This document shows, piece by piece, positions 50,524-58,572 of a DNA stretch of 64,000 bases. The DNA is from Modestobacter sp. VKM Ac-2982 (GTDB lineage: Bacteria; Actinomycetota; Actinomycetes; Mycobacteriales; Geodermatophilaceae), in the NCBI RefSeq assembly GCF_026967935.1, contig NZ_JAPVBL010000006.1, positions 45,951 through 109,950 of the forward strand, read 5' to 3'. Every line of letters starts with the position of its first letter. The stretch's first letter is position 1. The notes below the pieces were generated by a model. It did not search any database. It was given only the letters and a program-made list of their open reading frames with translations, and was not told where the DNA came from. A program made the translations under genes and the position numbers.

Positions 50524-50811
50524 ATGTCCTGGCGGGTGGACGGGGACGCCGTCTGTCGGCATGCCGCGGGGCTGCCGGCCGCGCCCGGCCCGGCCGAGGC
50601 GTGCGCGGACTGCCTCCGGGACGGCGGGCAGTGGGTGCACCTGCGGCGCTGCCTGAGCTGTGACCACGTGTCGTGCTGTGACTCCTCGCCGCAGCGGCAC
50701 GCCACCGCGCACGCGACCGCGACCGGGCACCCGGTGGTCGCCTCCGCCGAGCCGCGCGAGCACTGGGCCTGGTGCTACCCCGACCAGGTCCTCCTCCTCC
50801 CCCAGCGGTGA
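50524..50811 (+). CDS. UBP-type zinc finger protein
   Basis: 95 residues. Cys/His pattern of the ubiquitin-hydrolase zinc finger: CRHAAG ... ACADCLRDGGQWVHLRRCLS, CDHVSCCDSSPQRHATAHAT then GHPVVASAEPREHWAWCYPD. In bacteria the role of this domain is not settled. It begins 6 bases after the histidine kinase, so it is part of the three-gene unit. Confidence 0.85.
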   Translation: MSWRVDGDAVCRHAAGLPAAPGPAEACADCLRDGGQWVHLRRCLSCDHVSCCDSSPQRHATAHATATGHPVVASAEPREHWAWCYPDQVLLLPQR

Positions 50812-50832
50812 CACCGGCCGGGGGGCGGACCG

Positions 50833-52104
50833 TCAGCCCTTCACGTAGGGGATCGTCTGCGGGCCCTCCGGGAGCACGCAGACCCGCGCGCCGCGGCCCG
50901 CGGCCGCGACCGCCTCGGCGACGGTGGCCGCGATGTCGGTCGTCTGCGCCAGGTGCGCCTCGGCCAGCTGGGCGTCGGTGAGGTGGTCGGTGTGCATCAC
51001 GACCCGGTGCGCGGACTGGATGCGCGCCTGGATCTGCACCTGCCACTGGTCGGGCACGGTCTGCTCGCGGGCGGAGATCAACGCCAGCAGCGCCTCCGGT
51101 GACGGCGCCGAGGTGAGCACCTCGCGGTAGGAGCCGTGGTCGGGGAAGCCGTCCTCGCAGGCGGCGGCACAGACGATCAGCCCGTCGGGCCGGGTGACCT
51201 GCGCGGCCGCCGACATGCCCTTCACCGACTGGTAGAGGTTCTGGTCCAGCGGGAAGCCCGAGCCGGTGGTGACGACGACGTCGAACGGCGCGTCCACCGG
51301 TGCCATCGCCACCTCGCGGGCCCGCTCGATCGCCACCGCGTGCATCTCCAGGGTGTCCCCGCCGAACGCGGCGATGACCTCCTGCCGGGTGTTGAGCACG
51401 ACGTCGAAGGAGTACGTCACGTCGGTGCCGGCGGTGATCGCCCGGACGTCGTCGTGCACCGGGTTGCCCTGGGTGACGCCCCAGGTCGCCCGCGGGTCGC
51501 CGATCCGCTTCGCGTCGTGCAGCACCAGCACCGTGTCCAGCGCGGCCAGGCCGGGGGCGACCATCTTCGGTCCACCGGAGAAGCCGGCGAAGAAGTGCGG
51601 CTCGACGAAGCCGGTGGTGATCCGGACGTCGGCGTCCACCCACTGCTCGTTCAGCCAGACCGGCACCCCGTCGCCGAAGGTGCCCATCCAGCGGTGCGTG
51701 TCGCTCGCCCGCGAGTCGTGGTTGACGATCCGGACGGTGTCCACGACCTCGTCGCCGAACATCGCCCGCAGCTCGGCGTCGGTGTTGGCCCGGTGGGTGC
51801 CGGTGGCGACCAGGACGACGACGTCCTCCAGGCGCACGACGCCGTCGAGCTCCTCGAGCACCGCCGGGATCATCAGGTGCCGGGGCTGGGCGCGGGTGCC
51901 GTCACAGGCCGAGATCGCCACCGTCTGCCCCGGCCGCACCCGCTCGCGCAGCGGCAACCCGCTCACCGGCTCGCGCAACGCCCGGCGCAGCTCGGCGGCG
52001 ACGTCCGGGGCGGCCGGGTGCTGCACGGGGGTGATCACCGCCGCGTCGTCCGGGAGCTCGACGGGGAGCCCTCCGCGCCCGTAGGCGAGCGTCACCTGCT
52101 GCAC
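50833..52104 (-). CDS. larA: LarA-type nickel-dependent lactate racemase family protein
   Basis: 423 residues. ISACDGTRAQPRHLMIPAVL, VVLVATGTHRANTDAELRAM, GFVEPHFFAGFSGGPKMVAP (Lys and His expected to anchor the nickel-pincer cofactor), TGSGFPLDQNLYQSVKGMSA. Family members racemise lactate or related 2-hydroxyacids. The cofactor needs LarB/C/E, none of which is in this window. Substrate may differ from lactate. Convergent with the UBP-finger gene. Confidence 0.88.
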   Translation of the reverse strand: MQQVTLAYGRGGLPVELPDDAAVITPVQHPAAPDVAAELRRALREPVSGLPLRERVRPGQTVAISACDGTRAQPRHLMIPAVLEELDGVVRLEDVVVLVATGTHRANTDAELRAMFGDEVVDTVRIVNHDSRASDTHRWMGTFGDGVPVWLNEQWVDADVRITTGFVEPHFFAGFSGGPKMVAPGLAALDTVLVLHDAKRIGDPRATWGVTQGNPVHDDVRAITAGTDVTYSFDVVLNTRQEVIAAFGGDTLEMHAVAIERAREVAMAPVDAPFDVVVTTGSGFPLDQNLYQSVKGMSAAAQVTRPDGLIVCAAACEDGFPDHGSYREVLTSAPSPEALLALISAREQTVPDQWQVQIQARIQSAHRVVMHTDHLTDAQLAEAHLAQTTDIAATVAEAVAAAGRGARVCVLPEGPQTIPYVKG

Positions 52105-52200
52105 GTCGTCCTCCTGGAGCCGGGGGCCCCATCAGACCACCAGACCGCGCATCCCACCGGGCGACCGTGTGCCGTCGACCGCCCCGGGTAGCTGCGGTGG

Positions 52201-52572
52201 ATGAGCGACACGAGCTTCGTGGAGACCCTGGGCGTGTACGGCCGGACGGCGGACGACGGGACGGCGCAGCTGCAGCTGGACGTCACCGACCAGCACCTGA
52301 ACGAGGCGGGCACGCTGCACGGTGGGGTGCTGGCCACCCTCGTCGACACCGCCATGGGCCACGCCGTGCGCAGCCGCACCGGGGAGGACGACGTCCCGGC
52401 CACCAGCCAGCTGACCGTCACCTACCTGCGCCCGGGCGGGCCCGGCACGCTCCTGGTCACCGGCCGGGTCAGCAAGCAGGGCGAGCACCTGACGGTGTGC
52501 GAGGCCGACGTCGAGCAGGATGGCCGCAGCCTGGTGCACGCCGTCGCCACGTTCGCGGTGCTGCACCGGTGA
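52201..52572 (+). CDS. PaaI family hotdog-fold thioesterase
   Basis: 123 residues. DQHLNEAGTLHGGVLATLVD with LDVTDQHLN, TAMGHAVRS and SQLTVTYLRPGGPGTLLVTG are PaaI/DUF4442-type hotdog motifs; Asn/His near residues 40 and 48 and Asp57 fit the active site. Hydrolyses acyl- or aryl-CoA, exact substrate unknown. It precedes the phosphotriesterase by 25 bases, probably co-transcribed. Confidence 0.87.
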   Translation: MSDTSFVETLGVYGRTADDGTAQLQLDVTDQHLNEAGTLHGGVLATLVDTAMGHAVRSRTGEDDVPATSQLTVTYLRPGGPGTLLVTGRVSKQGEHLTVCEADVEQDGRSLVHAVATFAVLHR

Positions 52573-52597
52573 CCTGACCCCGAGCAAGGGAGCTCGC

Positions 52598-53575
52598 ATG
52601 CCCACCGTGCACACCGTCCGCGGCCCGATCGACACCGCCGACCTCGGCCGCACCCTCATGCACGAGCACGTGTTCGTGCTCTCCACCGAGCACCAGCAGA
52701 ACTACGGCACCGGCGACTGGTGGGACGAGGAGGAGCGGGTCGCCGACGCCGTCACCAAGCTGAACGAGCTCAAGGCGCTGGGGATCGACACGATCGTCGA
52801 CCCGACGGTGTGGGGGCTGGGCCGCTACCTGCCGCGGGTGCAGCGGGTGGCGGCACAGACCGAGCTGAACATCATCGTGGCCACCGGGCTGTACACCTAC
52901 GACGAGATCCCGTTCCAGTACGCCCACCGCGGGCCGGGCACCCTGATCGAGACACCCACCGACCCGATGGTCGACGACTTCACCCGCGACGTCCGCGACG
53001 GCATCGCCGACACGGGCGTGCACGCCGCCTTCCTCAAGTGCGCCGTCGAGGCCAAGGGGCTCACCCCGGGCGTCGAGCGCACCCTGCGGGCCGTCGCGGC
53101 CACCCATCGGGAGACCGGGGCGCCGATCACCGTGCACACCTCGGCCGCCGCACAGACCGGCCGGCTGGCGGTCCAGGTGCTCCGCGAGGAGGGCGCCGAC
53201 CTGACCAAGGTGGTCATCGGCCACGCCGGCGACAGCAACGACCTCGACCACCTCAAGGAGCTGGCCGACGCCGGCTGCATCCTGGGCATGGACCGGTTCG
53301 GCCTGGACCTCTACAACCCGACCAGCGCGCGGGTGGACACCATCGTGGCGCTGGCCGAGCAGGGGTACGCCGACCGGATGGTGCTCAGTCAGGACGCCAG
53401 CTGCTACATCGACTGGTTCCCCGGGGAGGCACGCACCGCGATGACCCAGGCGATGCCGAACTGGAACTTCACCCACGTGCCGCAGGACGTGCTGCCGATG
53501 CTGCGGGAGCGCGGAGCGAGCGAAGGGCACCTGGACCAGATGCTGGTCCAGGTGCCCCGGCGGTACTTCGAGTAG
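52598..53575 (+). CDS. Phosphotriesterase family metal-dependent hydrolase
   Basis: 325 residues with AAGGGAG before the ATG. Binuclear metal site: HxH at His22/His24 (LMHEHVF), carbamylatable Lys147 (AAFLKCAVEA), His in PITVHTSAA and VIGHAGDSN, Asp in VLSQDAS. Complete site, so likely active; family members cleave phosphotriesters or lactones. Terminates 4 bases from the convergent gene. Physiological substrate not readable. Confidence 0.9.
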   Translation: MPTVHTVRGPIDTADLGRTLMHEHVFVLSTEHQQNYGTGDWWDEEERVADAVTKLNELKALGIDTIVDPTVWGLGRYLPRVQRVAAQTELNIIVATGLYTYDEIPFQYAHRGPGTLIETPTDPMVDDFTRDVRDGIADTGVHAAFLKCAVEAKGLTPGVERTLRAVAATHRETGAPITVHTSAAAQTGRLAVQVLREEGADLTKVVIGHAGDSNDLDHLKELADAGCILGMDRFGLDLYNPTSARVDTIVALAEQGYADRMVLSQDASCYIDWFPGEARTAMTQAMPNWNFTHVPQDVLPMLRERGASEGHLDQMLVQVPRRYFE

Positions 53576-53579
53576 CGGG

Positions 53580-54038
53580 TCAGGCGGGACGGCGGCCGGC
53601 GAGCCGGCGAGCCGCAGCGAGGGCCTCGGCGTCGAGGGCGTCGGCGTCCCCCGCTCGGCGCGCCCTCTCCTGGCCGTCCAGCCAGCTGACGTGCCGCTCC
53701 CAGGCGGCCCGCGGCGAGGTGCCGAGTGCCCGGCCGATCTGCTCCCAGTCCGCCCCGCCACGCAGCGCAGCGCGGATGCCGAGCTGGCGGTGGGCGTGGG
53801 CCTTGCGGGCGACGACCTCGCCGAGGGCGAGCAGCTCCAGGGCCTCGTCGACGTCGAGCGAGGTGCCGAGGGCCTTGAAGCTGGCCCAGTCGTCGTCGTC
53901 GTCCGTCCGGTCGTTGGGGCCGTCGACGGCGACGTTGTCGCGCCGGCTCAGGAAGTCCAGCCGGGTCACGGCGGTCGTGAGCGAGAACTCGCTCTCCAGC
54001 ACCTCAGGGGTGGTGGCGACCTCAGGCACAGTGGTCAT
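53580..54038 (-). CDS. Hypothetical protein with helix-turn-helix-like C-terminus
   Basis: 152 residues. N-terminal acidic stretch (GPNDRTDDDDDWASFK), helix LDVDEALELLALGEVVARKA, then GGADWEQIGRALGTSPRAAW, which looks like a helix-turn-helix recognition unit, and a tail ERARRAGDADALDAEALAAA. No named family recognised. ATG at 54038 preferred; ATG at 54050 is an alternative. Confidence 0.6.
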   Translation of the reverse strand: MTTVPEVATTPEVLESEFSLTTAVTRLDFLSRRDNVAVDGPNDRTDDDDDWASFKALGTSLDVDEALELLALGEVVARKAHAHRQLGIRAALRGGADWEQIGRALGTSPRAAWERHVSWLDGQERARRAGDADALDAEALAAARRLAGRRPA

Positions 54039-54145
54039 GAGGCACAGCATTTCCCGAACCCGCGCGGCTGTAACGCGATCGTGACAAGCGTCTCGTGCAC
54101 AGCCGAGTGGCCTCGCACACGGTGGTCGGCCACACGCGGGACGTG

Positions 54146-54181
54146 CCCGCCCGGGTCCGCCGGACGGCGGGCCCGGGCGGG
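54146..54181 (-). terminator. Terminator-like hairpin after ferritin-like gene
   Basis: CCCGCCCGGG (54146-54155) and CCCGGGCGGG (54172-54181) pair exactly, with an inner TCCG-CCGGA dyad. It begins 8 bases past the stop of the minus-strand gene at 54189. No T tract. Confidence 0.5.
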
Positions 54182-54188
54182 GCGGCCG

Positions 54189-55193
54189 TCACTCCGGTAC
54201 GCCGACGGCCTCCTTCGCCAGGGCGGCCAGCCGGGTCTGCACCACGCTCACCACACTGGAACGCGCCTTGTGCGCCTCCTCGTAGCGGATGATCGCGTTG
54301 ACCTGCTGCGGGTCGTCGAGCTCCTTGACCGCACCGGCGATCTGCGCGGTCGACATGGAGTCGTAGCCCGTGATCGGCAACTCGTCGGCGGTCAGGTCAC
54401 CGAGCTCGCGGCGGGTGGCGGCGACCGCCTCGGCCGCGGCGGTGTCCCCCTCTCGCTCCGCGATGCGCTCGGCTCGACGCAGCGACGCCAGTCGGCCGAC
54501 GGCGAGGGTCTCCCGGACGGCACCGGTGAAGGCGCCGGCCTTGTGCACCGCCCCACCGACGACGCCGTTCACGGTGCCGCCGGCCTGCTCCCCGGCGTGC
54601 TGCGCGGTGCCCACGGCGTGCTGCGCGGTGCCCACGGCCCGGTTGACCGTGTCGGCCGCGAACCGGACCGGCAGGTTCGCCAGCTTGGTGGCGCCTCCGG
54701 CCACTCGCTGCAACGGCGTGGCCACCAGGGCGGCCGGGCCGCCCAGGGCCTGCTCGGCGAGGACGACGGTCAGCCACTCGACGGTGGCCGAGTGTGCCGT
54801 GACCAGCCGCTCGGCCAGTGCCTTCACCTCCGGCTTGCCGGCGGTGTCGGCCAGCACCTTCAGGTAGGTGGCGCGGTCCAGCAGCTGGTGCTCCAGCTGG
54901 AGGTCCTGCAGCAGCGCCTCGTCGATCGGCTCGGCCTGCTCCAGCGCGCCCTTCACCAGCGCACCGAGCCGGCCCAGCGCCGGGGTGACGACGTCGGCCA
55001 CCCCGCCGAGCTCGCGCAGCTGATCGGCGATGGCGGTGCTGCGCTCGGCCGCGTGCTGGGCGTTCTGCTCCAGCTCCCGGCGGACGGCCGCGGTGCGCGC
55101 CTGGCCGACCCGGATCCGGGCGATCTGCTCCTCGGTCTGGGTGAGCGCCAGCAGGGCGCGCAGCTGGACGAGGAGGGCGGTGGTGTCGGTCAT
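54189..55193 (-). CDS. Helical ferritin-like domain protein
   Basis: 334 residues, mostly helical. N-terminal half LLVQLRALLALTQTEEQIAR, QDLQLEHQLLDRATYLKVLA and TAHSATVEWLTVVLAEQALG has the Glu/His spacing of ferritin-like bundles. The C-terminal half continues as an alanine/valine-rich part (AHKARSSVVSVVQTRLAAL). Contains an exact in-frame duplication (HAVGTAQHAVGTAQHA). Function uncertain; iron or stress-linked role is inference. Confidence 0.65.
   Translation of the reverse strand: MTDTTALLVQLRALLALTQTEEQIARIRVGQARTAAVRRELEQNAQHAAERSTAIADQLRELGGVADVVTPALGRLGALVKGALEQAEPIDEALLQDLQLEHQLLDRATYLKVLADTAGKPEVKALAERLVTAHSATVEWLTVVLAEQALGGPAALVATPLQRVAGGATKLANLPVRFAADTVNRAVGTAQHAVGTAQHAGEQAGGTVNGVVGGAVHKAGAFTGAVRETLAVGRLASLRRAERIAEREGDTAAAEAVAATRRELGDLTADELPITGYDSMSTAQIAGAVKELDDPQQVNAIIRYEEAHKARSSVVSVVQTRLAALAKEAVGVPE
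54594..54635. repeat. In-frame 21-base tandem duplication
   Basis: Two identical 21-base units (54594-54614 and 54615-54635), each starting GGCGTGCTGCG, inside the ferritin-like gene. Encodes a repeated AVGTAQH unit; a likely recent slippage duplication. Confidence 0.85.
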
Positions 55194-55387
55194 GGGGACT
55201 CCAACGGGTCGGGTGTGACCTGACCCCTGCTCCATGCCCCGTGCGACTCGGGTGCGAACGACACGGGGCGAGGAGCCGGCAGTGTCGGCCGTCACACCCA
55301 TGCGCGCAGTGACCCACCCGCCCGGGCCAGGCGCACGGGAGCCGGGTGCCGGCGAGGACAGTGGACGGCGACACGAGGAGGTGGACG

Positions 55388-56194
55388 GTGCCCACGATCA
55401 GCGACCAGACGAGCGAGGACGTGCGTGACCCGGACCTGGTGGCCGTGCAGGAGGGCCCCGAGGCAGCCGGCGAACTGACCCGCCCGGCCGGCCTGGACCG
55501 GGAGAAGATCCTGCAGGCCGCCATCGACTTCATCGACGAGCAGGGCCTGGCCGCCCTCACCATGCGCCGGCTGGGCTCCTCCCTGGGCGTCGAGGCGATG
55601 GCGCTCTACCGCTACGTGCCCGGCCGGGAGGACCTGCTCGACGGGGTCGTCGACCGGGTCGTCGAGACGCTGTGGGACGACCGGGACGGCGACGACATCC
55701 AGGTCGTCGACCACTCCGGCTGGCAGGACTACCTGGTCCGGCTGGCCCATGGCATGCGCCGCATCGCCCTCGCCCACCCGGCGGTGTTCCCGCTGGTGGC
55801 CAGCCGTCCCCCGGCCGCACCCTGGGTGCGTCCGCCGCTGCGCAGCCTCCGGCTGGTCGAGTCCTTCCTCGGCACCCTGCGCGAGGGGGGCTTCTCCGAC
55901 CAGGCCGCCGTGGCCGCGTACCGCGCCTACTCCAGCTTCCTGCTCGGCCACCTGCTGCTCGAGGTCACCCAGATCGGCGCCCAGGTGAGCCTGCTGGACC
56001 AGCCCGAGGGCGACGAACAGGCCCAGCGGGAGACCGACATGAGGGAGTACCCGAACCTGGCGCGGACCGAGTCGCTGCTCGGCCAGGACAAGTCGGCGGC
56101 CGAGTTCGAGGAGTCCCTCGAGAACCTCCTGGACCGGTTGGAACGGGTGCTGCACGAGGCGAGGAACTCCGGCGGCGACGTCGGCGACCTCTGA
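55388..56194 (+). CDS. TetR family transcriptional regulator
   Basis: 268 residues from the GTG at 55388 with GGAGG 6 bases upstream. HTH at ~37-85: LDREKILQAAIDFIDEQGLA, LTMRRLGSSLGVEAMALYRY; then a TetR_C_1-type (tetracyclin repressor-like) helical domain with LVASRPPAAPWVRPPLRSLR and EYPNLARTESLL. An unusually long ~35-residue acidic tail precedes the HTH. A 17-base palindrome at 56240 between this gene and the next may be its operator. Confidence 0.9.
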   Translation: MPTISDQTSEDVRDPDLVAVQEGPEAAGELTRPAGLDREKILQAAIDFIDEQGLAALTMRRLGSSLGVEAMALYRYVPGREDLLDGVVDRVVETLWDDRDGDDIQVVDHSGWQDYLVRLAHGMRRIALAHPAVFPLVASRPPAAPWVRPPLRSLRLVESFLGTLREGGFSDQAAVAAYRAYSSFLLGHLLLEVTQIGAQVSLLDQPEGDEQAQRETDMREYPNLARTESLLGQDKSAAEFEESLENLLDRLERVLHEARNSGGDVGDL

Positions 56195-56239
56195 TCGCAC
56201 GGGAGCGCTCCGGCCGGGTCACAGAATCTGGCCCGCTGT

Positions 56240-56256
56240 CGTTTACGCCGTAAACG
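56240..56256. promoter_or_regulatory. Perfect 17-base palindrome, candidate TetR operator
   Basis: CGTTTAC-GCC-GTAAACG. It is 46 bases after the TetR stop and 70 bases before the DUF2382 gene start, in a gap with relatively high A/T. Its size fits TetR-type operators; binding by the adjacent regulator is inference. Confidence 0.6.
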
Positions 56257-56325
56257 GAAGGGCACACACGCTCCGGCGGCAACCTCACCGTGGTCGCCCC
56301 AGTCCACTCAGACCCGGAGGCACGT

Positions 56326-57153
56326 GTGATCACCCAGCAGGACATCACCACCATCATCGGCACCAACGCCGTGGACACCGACGGCGACAAGCTGGGCAAG
56401 GTCGGTCAGGTCTACCTCGACGACCAGACCGGCAGCCCGGAGTGGGCCACGGTCAGCACCGGCATGTTCGGCACCTCGGAGACCTTCGTCCCGCTGGCCG
56501 ACGCCTCGGTCGCCGACGGCGTCCTGCGCGTCCCCTACCAGAAGTCCAAGGTCAAGGACGCTCCCCGGATCGACGCCGACCAGGGTCACCTCAGCCCCGA
56601 GGAGGAGACCGAGCTCTACCGCTACTACGGCGTGGGCGTCGGCACTGAGACCGCCCGGGTCGACGTCACCGAGACCGACCGCCTCGACACCGGGCGCGTG
56701 GACACTGCCCGCGTCGACACCGACCGCCGCGACACCGTGGGCCACGACACCTCCGGCCCCACGACCGACGACGCGATGACCCGCTCCGAGGAGCAGATCC
56801 GGGTCGGCACCCAGCGGGTCGAGACCGGCAAGGCCCGGCTGCGCAAGTTCGTCGTCACCGAGGACGTGACGCAGACCGTCCCGGTCTCCCACGAGGAGGT
56901 CCGGATCGAGCGCGAGCCGATCACCGACGCCAACCGGGACGAGGCGCTGGCCGGCCCGACGATCTCGGAGGAGGAGCACGAGGTCGTGCTGCACGCCGAG
57001 CGCCCGGTGGTCGCCAAGGAGACCGTGCCCGTCGAGCGCGTCCGCCTGGACACCGAGACGGTCACCGAGCAGGAGACCGTGACCGACACGGTCCGCAAGG
57101 AGCAGATCGAGACCGAGGGCGTCGAGGGCGTCCGGGACACCGACCGCCGCTGA
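56326..57153 (+). CDS. PRC-barrel and DUF2382 domain protein
   Basis: 275 residues, GTG start with GGAGG 5 bases upstream. N-terminal PRC-barrel (DTDGDKLGKVGQVYLDDQTG, TVSTGMFGTSETFVPLADAS); residues ~125-155 are Asp/Thr-Arg repeats (RVDTARVDTDRRD); C-terminal DUF2382 (EEQIRVGTQRVETGKARLRK, EEVRIEREPITDANRDEALA). Such proteins are often stress-induced in actinobacteria; the mechanism is unknown. Followed by a 42-base hairpin. Confidence 0.88.
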   Translation: MITQQDITTIIGTNAVDTDGDKLGKVGQVYLDDQTGSPEWATVSTGMFGTSETFVPLADASVADGVLRVPYQKSKVKDAPRIDADQGHLSPEEETELYRYYGVGVGTETARVDVTETDRLDTGRVDTARVDTDRRDTVGHDTSGPTTDDAMTRSEEQIRVGTQRVETGKARLRKFVVTEDVTQTVPVSHEEVRIEREPITDANRDEALAGPTISEEEHEVVLHAERPVVAKETVPVERVRLDTETVTEQETVTDTVRKEQIETEGVEGVRDTDRR

Positions 57154-57257
57154 CCCCCGGGGGTGGTCCGGCCCACCCGGCGGACCACCCCGTCGCTCCC
57201 GCACGACCCGCAGCACCCCCGCGACCGCGCCGGCCCGCCCGCCGGTCGCCCTGCACT

Positions 57258-57299
57258 CGTCACGATCGGCGAGCGGCTGCTCGCCCGCCGATCGTGACG
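57258..57299. terminator. Hairpin with 14-bp perfect stem
   Basis: CGTCACGATCGGCG (57258-57271) pairs with CGCCGATCGTGACG (57286-57299); the 14-base loop holds a smaller GAGC/GCTC dyad. About 105 bases after the DUF2382 stop and 21 bases before the next start. Could be a terminator or a dispersed repeat; orientation-neutral. Confidence 0.5.
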
Positions 57300-57319
57300 A
57301 CCTCCTCCCTGGAGTCCCC

Positions 57320-57991
57320 ATGACCGGCAGCACCACCCCCTCCGACCCGGCCGACCGCGGCACCTCGCTCGGCGACCGGACGACCAGCTTCCGCAACAAC
57401 GAGGTGACCCCCGCCACCGGTGCCGGTGCCACCCGGGGCGCAGCCCGCGACGCCGTCGACCGTCAGCACGACCGCTTCGGCGGCATCAAGTGGGGTGCCG
57501 CCTTCTTCGGCTGGCTGTCCGCCAACGGCCTCGCCGTCCTGCTCATCGCCATCGTCTCCGCCGCCGGGGTCGCGGTCGGCCTCACCGAGACCGTCGCCTC
57601 CGTCGAGGATGCCACCGACAACGCCGGCGGCATCGGGATCGGCGGCGGCATCGCGCTGCTCGTCATCCTCTTCCTGGCCTACCTGGCCGGTGGCTACGTC
57701 GCCGGGCGGATGGCGCGCTTCGACGGTGCCCGGCAGGGCATCGCGGTGTGGGTCATCGGTCTGCTCGTGGTGCTGGCCCTGGCCATCGCCGGTGCGGTCC
57801 TCGGCTCCCAGTACAACGTGCTGTCCGAGCTCGACCTGCCGCGCATCCCGATCGACGAGGGCACCCTCACGACCGCCGGCATCATCGCCCTTGTCGCCGT
57901 CCTCCTGGTCACGCTCCTCGGCGCCGTGCTCGGCGGCAAGCTGGGCGAGCGCTTCCACCGCAAGGTGGACCGGGCGGGCTTCACCGCCTGA
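57320..57991 (+). CDS. Four-helix membrane protein with charged N-terminal tail
   Basis: 223 residues. A ~55-residue polar N-terminus (SDPADRGTSLGDRTTSFRNN) then four membrane helices (GWLSANGLAVLLIAIVSAA, IGIGGGIALLVILFLAYLAG, VWVIGLLVVLALAIAGAVLG, IIALVAVLLVTLLGAVLGGK) and a short basic end. Known actinobacterial hypothetical membrane family; function unknown. Ends upstream of a perfect 19-bp hairpin. Confidence 0.7.
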   Translation: MTGSTTPSDPADRGTSLGDRTTSFRNNEVTPATGAGATRGAARDAVDRQHDRFGGIKWGAAFFGWLSANGLAVLLIAIVSAAGVAVGLTETVASVEDATDNAGGIGIGGGIALLVILFLAYLAGGYVAGRMARFDGARQGIAVWVIGLLVVLALAIAGAVLGSQYNVLSELDLPRIPIDEGTLTTAGIIALVAVLLVTLLGAVLGGKLGERFHRKVDRAGFTA

Positions 57992-58034
57992 CCACCCCGG
58001 ACCAGGCGACTGGTCCGTGCACACAGTGCGTCCG

Positions 58035-58077
58035 GTACCGCCACCGTCGGCCTGGGAGAGGCCGACGGTGGCGGTAC
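58035..58077 (+). terminator. Perfect 19-bp terminator hairpin
   Basis: GTACCGCCACCGTCGGCCT (58035-58053) pairs with AGGCCGACGGTGGCGGTAC (58059-58077) around a GGGAG loop, 43 bases after the stop of the membrane protein. No T tract, as usual in this GC range. Confidence 0.75.
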
Positions 58078-58175
58078 TGCTGCGTCCGGGGCCGCTGGGG
58101 CTGATGAGGTGACGCCCCGGACACGGTGTGCGTGTTGCGCGCGTCGCGGCCGCCGCCGTCTCACATCGTGGCGCC

Positions 58176-58415
58176 ATGGCCTTCCCGTACCGCACGGCTC
58201 GCGCCGTGATGATGGTCGGGTCGCTGAACGACCCGGCCGGCCAGACGGCGCGGCTGATCGGACCGGCGCACGCCACCCTGGGGCTCAGCGGTGCCCGCGG
58301 TCGCACGGCCCTCTGCGGCGCCTACGTCGCCCGGGACGAGCAGGTGCCGTGGCCGCCGGAGCCCGATCTCTGCGACGACCTCTGCTCGGACTGCAGCACC
58401 CTCGCCCGGCTCTGA
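58176..58415 (+). CDS. Small Cys-containing hypothetical protein
   Basis: 79 residues. Ends with PDLCDDLCSDCSTLARL, a C-x3-C-x2-C cluster; CGAYVARDEQVPW upstream. The pattern suggests metal binding; I recognise it only as an actinobacterial short conserved protein. ATG at 58176; an in-frame extension to 58128 is less likely. Confidence 0.5.
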   Translation: MAFPYRTARAVMMVGSLNDPAGQTARLIGPAHATLGLSGARGRTALCGAYVARDEQVPWPPEPDLCDDLCSDCSTLARL

Positions 58416-58572
58416 CCCCGCTCGGCGGCGCGCGGCTCGGAGCCGGCCCCGTCGGTCTGGTGGACCCCGGCTGACAGGTGTTCCGTCACGGACCGGCCAC
58501 TGCTGTCACACCCGTCCCACGGGTGCGGCCCGCCTGAGCGGAACGGTCCGTCCGACCAGGTACACAGACTCC

